Source: Phycisphaerales bacterium (lineage in GTDB: Bacteria > Planctomycetota > Phycisphaerae > Phycisphaerales > UBA1924). Taken from it: a stretch of 14,658 nt of DNA. The notes below the pieces were generated by a model that was given only the letters and a program-made list of their open reading frames with translations, had not been told where the DNA came from and ran no database searches. Below are positions 1-5,721 of this stretch, in pieces. The stretch is from assembly GCA_019747615.1 (NCBI GenBank), contig JAIEQQ010000725.1:1-14658 (forward strand), given 5' to 3'. Made by a program: the position numbers and the translations under genes. Position 1 is the first letter of the stretch; every line of letters begins with the position of its first letter.

Positions 1-704
1 TCGTCGAGGCTGCCGTAGATGTCCAGGTGGTCGGCTTCGACGGCGTTGATGCAGGCGAGTTTGGGGCGGAAGTGGTGAAAGCTGCGGTTGAACTCGCAGG
101 CCTCGGCGACGACGATGCCGGGCTGGCTTCGCATGCTGCCGGCGGGGATGGCTTCTTCGCCGAGGCGGAAGCCGAGGCCGGGCGAGCCGGGCGTCGCGGC
201 GGAGCCGGCGAGTTGCTCGCAGGTTGCGCCGACGATGGCGGTGGGGGCGAGGCCGGCGTCGGAGAGGACGCAACTGAGCATGCTGGTGGTGGTGCTTTTG
301 CCGTGGGTGCCGGCGATGGCGACGCCGGTGCGGCCGATCATGCTGCGGCCGAGTGCCTCGGCGTAGGTGAGCACGGGCAAGCCGCGGCGTTCGGCGGCGA
401 GCATTTGCGGGTGATCCGCCTTGATCGCTGCGGAGGCGATGACGAGGTCGCAATCCTCGGGGACCCACTCGGTCTTCTGATCAAAGCCGACGCGGATGCC
501 CTCGGCTTCGAGGGACTCGGTGGTTTCCTGCTTGGTGCTGTCGCTGCCGGAGATGAGGCCGCCCCGCGAGGCGAGCATGCGGGCGAGGCCGGCCATGCCG
601 CAGCCGCCGATGCCGATCATGTAGACGTGTTTGGCGCGGACGAGCAGCGGGGCGTCGGCCTGCCAGCGTTTGGTCTCGGACGCGATCGCCTTGTCAGCCC
701 GCAT
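1..704 (-). CDS. murC: UDP-N-acetylmuramate--L-alanine ligase, 5' part (runs off the window)
   Basis: MurC is the cytoplasmic ATP-dependent ligase that adds L-alanine to UDP-MurNAc, the first step of the peptidoglycan stem peptide. The first 234 residues are visible and the C-terminal half lies beyond base 1. Residues 27-43 hold the MurC N-terminal Rossmann signature (MIGIGGCGMAGLARML). The central domain begins with the ATP-binding loop GTHGKST at residues 132-138. It continues with VAEACEFNRSF (about 199-209) and INAVEADHLDIYGS, as in MurC proteins with the 'EACE-x-x-RSF' variant. The start at 704 is chosen because GGAG and GTGGAG lie 6-13 nt upstream. In-frame ATGs at 731, 740 and 758 lack such a site, and a TGA closes the frame just above 758. 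What lies beyond base 1, including any other mur genes, cannot be seen. The family call is firm; only the exact start is uncertain. Confidence 0.95.
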   Translation of the reverse strand, partial: MRADKAIASETKRWQADAPLLVRAKHVYMIGIGGCGMAGLARMLASRGGLISGSDSTKQETTESLEAEGIRVGFDQKTEWVPEDCDLVIASAAIKADHPQMLAAERRGLPVLTYAEALGRSMIGRTGVAIAGTHGKSTTTSMLSCVLSDAGLAPTAIVGATCEQLAGSAATPGSPGLGFRLGEEAIPAGSMRSQPGIVVAEACEFNRSFHHFRPKLACINAVEADHLDIYGSLD

Positions 705-817
705 GTCGATCTCCACTCCGCCGGTATGCATTACGCTCATTGGGAGGGTATCGTCCATGCGGGTGCGGATGATTCAAAAGGCGTGGGGCGTGGGGCGGCC
801 CTGTTGAAATCATTTCG

Positions 818-965
818 CCCTCACCCGGTTCCTACCGGGGGAGGTCGCGAGTCCGCGAGCCGGAGGGGGCGCGACCCACGGCGATTGCTTGATCGCGAAG
901 AGATCGAAGACTTGCCCCCTCCGCCGCGAAGCGCGGCACCTCCCCCAGTAGGAACTGTGGGAGGG
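818..965. repeat. Nested palindromic intergenic repeat (about 148 bp)
   Basis: This sits between divergent murC and floA. The outer arms are an imperfect inverted repeat: 818-844 contains GGTTCCTACCGGGGGAGGT, and 938-965 reads in reverse complement as AGTTCCTACTGGGGGAGGT, both preceded by CCCTC. Inside it, GGAGGGGGC (left) mirrors GCCCCCTCC (right), so the whole unit can fold into a long hairpin. It encodes nothing convincing. The structure is typical of dispersed palindromic elements of bacterial intergenic regions, but only one copy lies in this window, so its dispersal is inference. Confidence 0.7.
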
Positions 966-1004
966 TGAAGCCCGACGGGGCGTGCGCGGGCGGTTGAGCG
1001 TCCG

Positions 1005-1010
1005 TATACT
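1005..1010 (+). promoter_or_regulatory. Possible -10 element for floA
   Basis: TATACT, one mismatch from the sigma-70 -10 consensus, lies 59 bp before the floA start codon. No good -35 hexamer is visible at the usual distance (TTGAGC at 994-999 is too close). This is a weak call based only on similarity. Confidence 0.3.
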
Positions 1011-1069
1011 CCGCCCTGTGCCCGCGGCCATCGCGGATGGGGGGCACAGTCTTTCAAGGGGAGCCTTTC

Positions 1070-2068
1070 ATGCCCATCGGATTCTGGATTGCACTTGGCA
1101 TCATCGCGGCGCTCGTCGCGATCGTTGGTATCTTCATCGTCGGCCAGTTCATCAATCTCTACGTGCAGGCGCTGTTCTCCAACGCCCGCGTGACGCTGTT
1201 TGAGCTGATCGGCATGCGCCTGCGGAAGGTCGATCTCAAGACGGTCGTCTATTCGCGCATTCGCGCGGTCAAGGCCGGTTTGGACATCTCCACGGCCCAG
1301 ATCGAGACGCATTTCCTTTCCGGCGGGCGGGTGCCGCTGGTGATCAGCGCGCTCATCGCGGCGCAGGGTGCCAAGATCCCGCTGAGTTGGGACATGGCCC
1401 GCGCGATTGACCTCGCCGGGCGAGACATCTTTGACGCGGTGCAGACCAGCGTGAACCCCAAGGTGATCGATTGCCCCGGCCCGGGTAGCCCGCGTCCGAC
1501 CATCGACGCGGTGGCAAAGAACGGCATCCAACTCAAGGCGAAGGCTCGCGTGACCGTCCGTACGAACCTGTCCCGCCTGATCGGTGGCGCGACGGAGGAG
1601 ACGATTATCGCTCGTGTCGGTCAGGGCATTGTCAGCACGATCGGCTCGGCCAACGACCACAAGAACGTGCTCGAGAACCCCGACGAGATCAGCAAGACGG
1701 TCATGAAGTCCGGCCTCGACGCTGGGACCGCCTTCGAGATCCTGTCGATCGACATCGCCGATATCGATGTGGGCGAGAACATCGGCGCTCAACTGGAGTT
1801 GGCCCAGGCTCAGGCCGACAAGAGCCGCTTCCAGGCCGAGGCCGAGAAACGCCGCGCACTGGCCATGGCGCTGGAGCAGGAAAACAAGGCGCAGATCGAA
1901 GAGAACAAGGCCCTGGTCGTGCTGGCCGAGGCGGAGATTCCCAAGGCGATCGCCGAGAGCTTCCGCTCGGGCAACCTGGGCATCATGGATTACTACCGCC
2001 TGAAGAACGTGCAGGCCGACACGCACATGCGCCAGTCGATCGCCGGCACGCAGCCGCCGACGAGCTGA
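1070..2068 (+). CDS. floA: Flotillin-like protein FloA
   Basis: FloA is a membrane scaffold of functional microdomains ('lipid rafts'), known in Bacillus as YqfA, where it influences membrane fluidity and membrane protein complexes. The product is 332 aa, the usual family length. A hydrophobic hairpin-like membrane segment occupies residues about 5-36. The SPFH/PHB-type core follows with near-invariant family stretches: IGMRLRKV (47-54), [12 protein letters not shown] (95-106), [20 protein letters not shown] (113-132), [13 protein letters not shown] (181-193) and [19 protein letters not shown] (222-240). A charged, Ala/Glu-rich coiled coil spans about 241-290, and the tail has [21 protein letters not shown] 1070 is chosen because AAGGGGAG ends 7 nt upstream; an in-frame ATG at 1037 has no such site and extends into sequence unlike the family. 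In Bacillus floA follows an nfeD-type gene; here it stands alone, with a repeat region on each side. Identification is firm. Confidence 0.95.
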   Translation: MPIGFWIALGIIAALVAIVGIFIVGQFINLYVQALFSNARVTLFELIGMRLRKVDLKTVVYSRIRAVKAGLDISTAQIETHFLSGGRVPLVISALIAAQGAKIPLSWDMARAIDLAGRDIFDAVQTSVNPKVIDCPGPGSPRPTIDAVAKNGIQLKAKARVTVRTNLSRLIGGATEETIIARVGQGIVSTIGSANDHKNVLENPDEISKTVMKSGLDAGTAFEILSIDIADIDVGENIGAQLELAQAQADKSRFQAEAEKRRALAMALEQENKAQIEENKALVVLAEAEIPKAIAESFRSGNLGIMDYYRLKNVQADTHMRQSIAGTQPPTS

Positions 2069-2093
2069 GTCTTCGTGGTTGGTAGATTGTCCT

Positions 2094-2215
2094 GATCGCG
2101 GAGGGACGGAGGGGAGCGGAGAGGTTGACGGCGATGTCAGGACCTTTTTGCTTTCTCGTGCGGGTTAGGCCTGAAATGTTTTTCAACGAAGTGAAGACAG
2201 GGACTGAAGAGCGGA
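2094..2215 (+). repeat. Composite repeat unit 1 (motif B then motif A)
   Basis: Motif B (GATCGCGGAGG, then GACGGAGGGGAGCGGAGAGG, ending TTGA) occupies 2094-2127. Motif A (TTTTTCAACGAAGTGA plus a purine-rich GGA/GAA tail) starts at about 2180. The two are separated by about 53 variable bases. The same B-spacer-A order recurs in this orientation at 4384, 4538 and 5219, and inverted at 3005-3109 and 5467-5594. It lies between floA and the hypothetical gene at 2273 and encodes nothing plausible. Confidence 0.85.
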
Positions 2216-2272
2216 CGGAGCGAACTGTTGCTCGTCGCGCCGCAGCATGCGATCGACCGTTCGATCTGAGTG

Positions 2273-2992
2273 ATGGATGCTCTCGCTGCACATCTTGCCG
2301 AAGCGCTGGACGACTTTCTTCGGGCGACCTTCCCGTACGTGTCTGAGCCCGGCGCTCGTCCGAACTACGAACTCCGTGAGCGGTACCGCTGGTGGAACGT
2401 CGCGGGTTACTCGCTTCCGTTCGTAATCCTGCCGGTCGGCATCGTCGCGGCTGGCTGGCTGATCGGGATCCTCGCGTTCGCATGGGCGGGCTTTGGAGCA
2501 GAGCCCGGTGCGATCGTGGTTCGCGCGTATGTTGAACTGTCCATCATCGCTCCGGCATTCCTCCTCGGGATGGCCATCGCAGTGCAGTTCAGCGATTGGG
2601 TTCTTCGGGCGGCGCTATGGGGGTCATACTCCGAGTACTGCGAGGCGATAAATGCGATCAATGCGATGGATATGCAGCGAGCGACACGCTGGGGGAAGAT
2701 CTGCTTGCTCGTGTTTGGCTTGCCGGGCGCGGCGATGTCGATCGACCGGTTCACGGTCATCGGGCCGCGTTCGATTGTCTCCAGCGGGTACTTCTCAATC
2801 GGCTCAACCGCCCGCCCAACCGCAGCTGTGAAGACTCTGAGCTGGGACAGGCTGGCGCCAACGCTTATCGTCCGCTTTCAGGACGGGACCGAGGCGTGGC
2901 CATTGTTCGGCGGCATGCATACTCCCGCTCAATCCGCTGATATCGGCGCAAAGCTCAGCACATGGACCGGCAAGCCGCTGACGCCAATGTAA
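2273..2992 (+). CDS. Hypothetical membrane protein with possible C-terminal PH-like beta domain
   Basis: I do not recognise a named family. The protein (239 aa) has a charged N-terminus (about 1-42). Two strong membrane helices follow (about 44-74 and 84-108), then a polar amphipathic linker (about 112-140) and a shorter hydrophobic stretch (142-157). The C-terminal part (about 158-212) alternates hydrophobic and polar residues (DRFTVIGPRSIVSSGYFSIG, LIVRFQDGTEAWPL). This resembles the small beta domain seen after paired helices in bacterial PH-like membrane proteins, but that is pattern matching, not homology. It looks coding: the frame is intact over 720 nt with membrane-protein composition. 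GTG 2270 sits directly before ATG 2273; there is no strong ribosome binding site, so either could start translation. The gene is bracketed by inverted copies of the composite repeat (2094-2215 and 3005-3109), which suggests an accessory gene. Function unknown. Confidence 0.7.
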   Translation: MDALAAHLAEALDDFLRATFPYVSEPGARPNYELRERYRWWNVAGYSLPFVILPVGIVAAGWLIGILAFAWAGFGAEPGAIVVRAYVELSIIAPAFLLGMAIAVQFSDWVLRAALWGSYSEYCEAINAINAMDMQRATRWGKICLLVFGLPGAAMSIDRFTVIGPRSIVSSGYFSIGSTARPTAAVKTLSWDRLAPTLIVRFQDGTEAWPLFGGMHTPAQSADIGAKLSTWTGKPLTPM

Positions 2993-3004
2993 CTTCGACC
3001 TTCG

Positions 3005-3188
3005 GTTCCTTCCGGCACTTCGTTGAAAACTCAAAGCTAACCCTCGAAGAACGGCGCGCCCAATCTCCCGCGCTCAACCTCTCCGCTCCCCTCCGCGCCC
3101 TCCGCGATCAGAGCCTCCCGTCAACCGCCTCGAATCACGAGCGCCCGTGCCTCACTTCCATCCCTTCCTTGCCTTCGTTGAGAAAGTC
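3005..3188 (-). repeat. Composite repeat, inverted, A-x-B-y-A form
   Basis: Read on the minus strand, motif A (TCAACGAAGG plus GGAAGGGATGGAAG, 3186-3154) is followed by a linker containing GGCGGTTGAC and GGCTCTGA. Motif B follows (3109-3072), then a second motif A (TTTTCAACGAAGTG plus GGAAGG, 3030-3005). The same order, including the GGCGGTTGAC linker, occurs in plus orientation at 4470-4661. The left end of this block lies about 12 bases beyond the hypothetical gene's stop, and its right end lies about 9 bases from the permease stop. Confidence 0.85.
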
Positions 3189-3196
3189 CTGAAGGA

Positions 3197-4330
3197 TCAC
3201 GCCCTGAACACCACCGCCGGCTGGATTGCGCTGATGCGGCGTGCGCCGAGGTATGCCGCGAGGAGTGAGATGCCGATGATGGCCACGGATGTGCCGGCGA
3301 GGATTTCCATGTAGAGCTGGAAGTCGCGGAGCTTTGGGACGTCCTTGGTCGCCCAGAAGAACAGCGCTGAGGTGCCCAGGCCGATGCCCAACCCGAGCGT
3401 GCCGACCAGCAGCACTTGGACTCCGATCATCTTGGTGAGCAGCCATTGCCCCGCGCCCATCGCCTTCATCGCGGCGAAGTTTCTGGTGTTCTCCATGATG
3501 AACACCAGGAAGGTTTGTGCCGTGATGACCACGCCGACGATGCTGGCCACCGAGATGGTGATCCCGAAGTTCACGGGGATGCCGGTGTTGCCGACGTAGA
3601 ACCAGACGGTCTTCCACGCGAACTCCAGCCAGCCCATCGCGCGCAGACCCGTGGCCTGCTCGATGTCCGCGCACGCCTCGGCCACCGGCACGCCCTCGCG
3701 CGGCTCAGCGATCACGAATGTCAGAAAGTTCCTCTCGCGACCGACGAAGTTCCGGGCGGTCTGCTGGCGCGCGTAGAGGACGGGAAACGTCGCAAACGGC
3801 GGCGACACGCGGCAGATTCCCACGATCGTTGCCCGGCGCTCGTTGAGCTCCAGCGAATCGCCGAGCCGGAGTTCCTGACCGGGAAAGAGCGAGTCGTAGC
3901 CGCGGTCGTCGATGATGATGGCGTCGGGCTTTCGCAGGTCTTCGGCGGAGCCGAGCAGCATCCACTTCGGCGCGCCGGCGAGCGTGTGGTCGTCAAGGCC
4001 GAGGATGATCGACTGACGGAAGTTGGGGCCGGCGATTGCGCGGGTGAAGCCCTTGTGGAGGCCGTGGGCGGAGGCGACGGAGCTGATGGAGCGTACGCGA
4101 TCGACGACGCCGTCGGGGAGGGTGCGGAGCTCGTCAACGTACTGGACGGACGGGTCCATGATCCAGATCGAGGCACCGACGTCGCGGATCTGGCTGGTGG
4201 TGCGGACCATGAGCCCGGTGAAGATGCCGATCTGCTGCGAGATCAGGAACGTGACCGAGGCGATGGTGAAGACCAGCGCGTAGAACTTGAACGAGTCGCC
4301 GACGAGCATTCGGATGGCGGCGTAGATCAT
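3197..4330 (-). CDS. ABC transporter permease, FtsX/MacB-like (four membrane helices)
   Basis: This is an inner-membrane subunit of an ABC exporter or mechanotransmission-type complex. The 377-aa product has the type VII layout: one N-terminal helix (about 14-40, including ISQQIGIFTGLM), a large extracytoplasmic domain (about 45-245), then three helices (about 252-279, 301-327, 341-364). A cytoplasmic coupling segment, NTRNFAAMKAMGAGQW (281-296), matches the position and style of the FtsX-domain 'K-A-x-G-A' motif that contacts the ATPase. The start at 4330 is chosen because AAGGA lies 8 nt upstream and family-like sequence begins there; the longer open frame to 4477 is only repeat sequence. 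The palindrome TGTATATACA lies 12 nt upstream of the ATG, matching one before the marR gene. The partner ATPase and any membrane-fusion protein are not in this window, which is unusual because these are normally adjacent. The substrate is unknown. Confidence 0.88.
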   Translation of the reverse strand: MIYAAIRMLVGDSFKFYALVFTIASVTFLISQQIGIFTGLMVRTTSQIRDVGASIWIMDPSVQYVDELRTLPDGVVDRVRSISSVASAHGLHKGFTRAIAGPNFRQSIILGLDDHTLAGAPKWMLLGSAEDLRKPDAIIIDDRGYDSLFPGQELRLGDSLELNERRATIVGICRVSPPFATFPVLYARQQTARNFVGRERNFLTFVIAEPREGVPVAEACADIEQATGLRAMGWLEFAWKTVWFYVGNTGIPVNFGITISVASIVGVVITAQTFLVFIMENTRNFAAMKAMGAGQWLLTKMIGVQVLLVGTLGLGIGLGTSALFFWATKDVPKLRDFQLYMEILAGTSVAIIGISLLAAYLGARRISAIQPAVVFRA

Positions 4331-4342
4331 CGGGTGGATCCT

Positions 4343-4352
4343 TGTATATACA
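4343..4352. promoter_or_regulatory. Putative MarR operator upstream of the ABC permease
   Basis: TGTATATACA is a perfect 10-bp palindrome 12 nt before the permease start codon, directly followed on the minus strand by the ribosome binding site AAGGA. The same core lies just upstream of the marR-type gene (5139-5150). An AT-only palindrome stands out in this GC-rich DNA. Binding by the neighbouring MarR protein is inference. A TATATA -10 element may overlap it, but no good -35 is visible here. Confidence 0.6.
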
Positions 4353-4362
4353 TGGAAATGTC

Positions 4363-4514
4363 GCGGCGAGTGCGGTGGGCTTGGGTCGCGGAGGAACGGA
4401 GGGGAGCCGAGAGGTTGAGTGCGGCGTCGGGGCATTCTCGAATCATCACGCGCACGACAGCAAGCCGGTTCTTTCAACGAAGTGAGGGAAGGAATGGAAG
4501 GAATGCGGGGGAGG
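4363..4514 (+). repeat. Composite repeat unit with leader and pre-A linker
   Basis: The order is a leader (GCGGCGAGTGCGG then GGGCTTGG, 4363-4384), motif B (4384-4418), then CACGCGCACGACAGCAA (about 4447-4463), then motif A (TTTCAACGAAGTGA plus GGAAGGAATGGAAGGAATG, 4471-4510). The leader and the CACGCGCACGACAGC linker recur almost unchanged at 5199-5297, so this unit and that one are the closest relatives in the window. They flank the marR gene as direct repeats. Confidence 0.85.
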
Positions 4515-4661
4515 CCTAGGCGGTTGACCGGAGCCTCTGATCGCGGAGGGACGGAGGGGTGCGGAGAGGTTGACTGCGTGTGTTGGGGGCCGCGGCGTTG
4601 TTGGTTGGTTGTTTTTGGTTTTTCAACGAAGGGAGGGAAGGGAGGGAAGAGGGAGCGGAGG
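4515..4661 (+). repeat. Second tandem composite repeat unit
   Basis: This follows directly after the previous motif A. It holds a linker (GGCGGTTGACCGGAGCCTC), motif B (4538-4572), about 40 variable GT-rich bases, then motif A with a degenerate tail (TTTTTCAACGAAGGGAGG, 4618-4661). Together with 4470-4514 it forms the inverse of the block at 3005-3188, so the ABC permease lies between inverted copies of roughly 190 bp. The motif A tail ends about 45 bases from the marR stop. Confidence 0.8.
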
Positions 4662-4705
4662 TGAGGGGGTGGGAGGCGCGGAGGGTGCGTTGGGCTTTGG
4701 GTGGG

Positions 4706-5134
4706 TTAGGCGACTGCGAGGTCTCCGAGTCGGTGGAGGGATTTTCTGAGTGTGTTCCACTCGGTTTCGCCGAGGCGTGCCGCGAAGTCGCGTTGGGATG
4801 CTTGCCAGGCTTCGGTGCAGCGATCGACGGTGTTTTGGCCGGAGCGGGTGAGGGCCCAGCGTCGCACGCGGCGATCGTCGGTGTCTTGCTGTTTGATCCA
4901 GCCGCGGGATTTGAGTGGCGACAGCGTGCGGGTGAGTGTGGTGGAGTCCATCACGAGCAGGTCGGCCAGCGCGTGCTGCGCGAGGGGCCCGGCGTGGAGG
5001 AGGGTGCGGAGGATGGTGTGCTGAGCGACGGTGACGCCGAGTGGTTCGAGGCGCGCTTCGTACGCGCGGGTCACGGCGCGGCTGGCGCGGCGGAGCACGG
5101 CACACAGACACGGGATCTGGAAGGACTCCTGCAT
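4706..5134 (-). CDS. MarR family winged helix-turn-helix transcriptional regulator
   Basis: A 142-aa dimeric DNA-binding regulator of the size usual for MarR proteins, which commonly repress themselves and a nearby efflux or stress gene. The N-terminal dimerisation helix carries IPCLCAVLRRASRAVTRAYE (7-26), then a turn LEPLGVTVAQHTILRTL (29-45). The helix-turn-helix lies at about 51-80, with the recognition helix at MDSTTLTRTLSPLKSRGWI. The beta wing DTDDRRVRRWALT (84-96) has the DxRxxxxxLT pattern diagnostic of the family. Cys9 and Cys11 near the N-terminus and Cys106 could be redox- or ligand-sensitive; that is speculation, because C-x-C is common in this subfamily. ATG 5134 keeps the conserved N-terminus. 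The promoter and palindrome lie immediately upstream with almost no leader. Its likely targets are its own gene and the ABC permease downstream in the same direction. Confidence 0.93.
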   Translation of the reverse strand: MQESFQIPCLCAVLRRASRAVTRAYEARLEPLGVTVAQHTILRTLLHAGPLAQHALADLLVMDSTTLTRTLSPLKSRGWIKQQDTDDRRVRRWALTRSGQNTVDRCTEAWQASQRDFAARLGETEWNTLRKSLHRLGDLAVA

Positions 5135-5138
5135 ATCA

Positions 5139-5150
5139 ATGTATATACAT
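5139..5150. promoter_or_regulatory. Putative MarR autoregulatory operator
   Basis: ATGTATATACAT is a perfect 12-bp palindrome four bases upstream of the marR start codon, flanked symmetrically by ATAT at 5133-5136 and 5153-5156 (ATAT, 2 nt, core, 2 nt, ATAT). It overlaps the -10 box of the marR promoter, so protein bound here would block transcription. The 10-bp core is shared with the site before the ABC permease. Confidence 0.65.
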
Positions 5151-5169
5151 CAATATCGTCCGGCGTCAA
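5142..5169 (-). promoter_or_regulatory. Sigma-70 type promoter of the marR gene
   Basis: On the minus strand TTGACG (5169-5164, one mismatch from TTGACA) is followed after 16 bp by TATATA (5147-5142). The marR ATG begins 7 nt past the -10 box, so the transcript should start at or next to the start codon and be leaderless, in line with the missing ribosome binding site. Confidence 0.6.
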
Positions 5170-5198
5170 GGTCTTTCGACGATTTTCATCCAAGGGTT

Positions 5199-5340
5199 GC
5201 GGCGAGTACGGGGGCTTGGATCGCGGAGGAACGGAGGGGAGCGGAGAGGTTGAGTGCGGCGCCAAGGCCTCTTCGAGTTCTCACGCGCACGACAGCGAAC
5301 CGTTTTTTTTCAACGAAGTGATGGAAGAGAGGGAAGAAGG
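5199..5340 (+). repeat. Composite repeat unit upstream of marR
   Basis: Leader GCGGCGAGTACGGGGG, motif B (5219-5253), linker CTCACGCGCACGACAGCGAA (about 5279-5298), and motif A (TTTTTTTTCAACGAAGTGA, 5303-5321) with a purine-rich tail. It is nearly identical in layout to 4363-4514. It also pairs with the inverted unit at 5467-5594. Confidence 0.85.
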
Positions 5341-5466
5341 ATCCAAAGACCAGAAGCCGAAGCGGGTTGAAGGCTTGTGCAAGTGCAACTGGTTGATCCA
5401 GCTCATCGCATTCGACCTGGCGTCACCGCCCGCTTCCCATCCCCAGCACTCTCATCGCATCCCAGC
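5341..5466. other. Spacer between inverted repeat units, no gene seen
   Basis: This stretch is the loop of the long inverted repeat formed by 5219-5340 and 5467-5594. I see no coding potential or RNA signature in it. Confidence 0.5.
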
Positions 5467-5635
5467 TCCCCCGCATTCCTTCCATCCCTTCCGTCACTTC
5501 GTTGAAGAACGGATCGGACCTCAAGCGGCGAAGAGACGGGAAGGTCTCGACGACGCACTGAACCTCTCCGCTCCCCTCCGTTCCTCCGCGATCTGGGCGA
5601 TCGCACTCGCCGCGCCCCCTTTGTTGAAAGGAAGC
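5467..5635 (-). repeat. Composite repeat unit, inverted, plus degenerate motif A
   Basis: On the minus strand motif B lies at 5594-5557 (GATCGCGGAGGAACGGAGG then GAGCGGAGAGGTTCAG). After about 45 bases comes motif A (TTCTTCAACGAAGTGACGG and GGAAGGGATGGAAGGAATG, 5512-5468). A partial motif A (CCTTTCAACAAAGGG) lies at 5634-5620, next to the sigma gene terminator. The unit is the mirror of 5219-5340. Confidence 0.8.
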
Positions 5636-5645
5636 TTCGCGGACC

Positions 5646-5682
5646 AAAAAGCGAGCGAGCGGCCCAAGGGGGCCGCCCGCTC
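5646..5682 (-). terminator. Rho-independent terminator of the sigma factor gene
   Basis: The stem arms are 5653-5665 (GAGCGAGCGGCCC) and 5670-5682 (GGGCCGCCCGCTC), 13 bp with one mismatch and a four-base loop. On the minus strand the hairpin is followed by GC and then TTTTT (5650-5646). It lies 40 bases past the sigma gene stop. Confidence 0.8.
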
Positions 5683-5721
5683 AGAGGAGTCGTGTTGGGG
5701 TCGGTGACGGTGCTCGAAGAC

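Noticed and set aside
818..965. Intrinsic terminator for murC or floA
   Set aside because: It lies upstream of both divergent genes, has a long loop and no T run.
27..968. Long plus-strand open frame over murC
   Set aside because: Gly/Ala/Glu-rich product with no family features; it is antisense to a clear murC and ends in the palindromic repeat.
821..2026. 401-codon minus-strand frame
   Set aside because: Antisense to floA, with Arg/Leu/Asp-rich composition typical of shadow frames in GC-rich DNA.
3416..4519. 367-codon plus-strand frame
   Set aside because: Antisense to the ABC permease; the composition is random and it runs into repeats.
2094..5635. CRISPR array
   Set aside because: Repeats are irregularly spaced, occur in both orientations, are interrupted by genes, and no cas gene is present.
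4580..5707. 375-codon plus-strand frame across marR and repeats
   Set aside because: It translates repeat motifs A and B and the marR antisense; no protein features.
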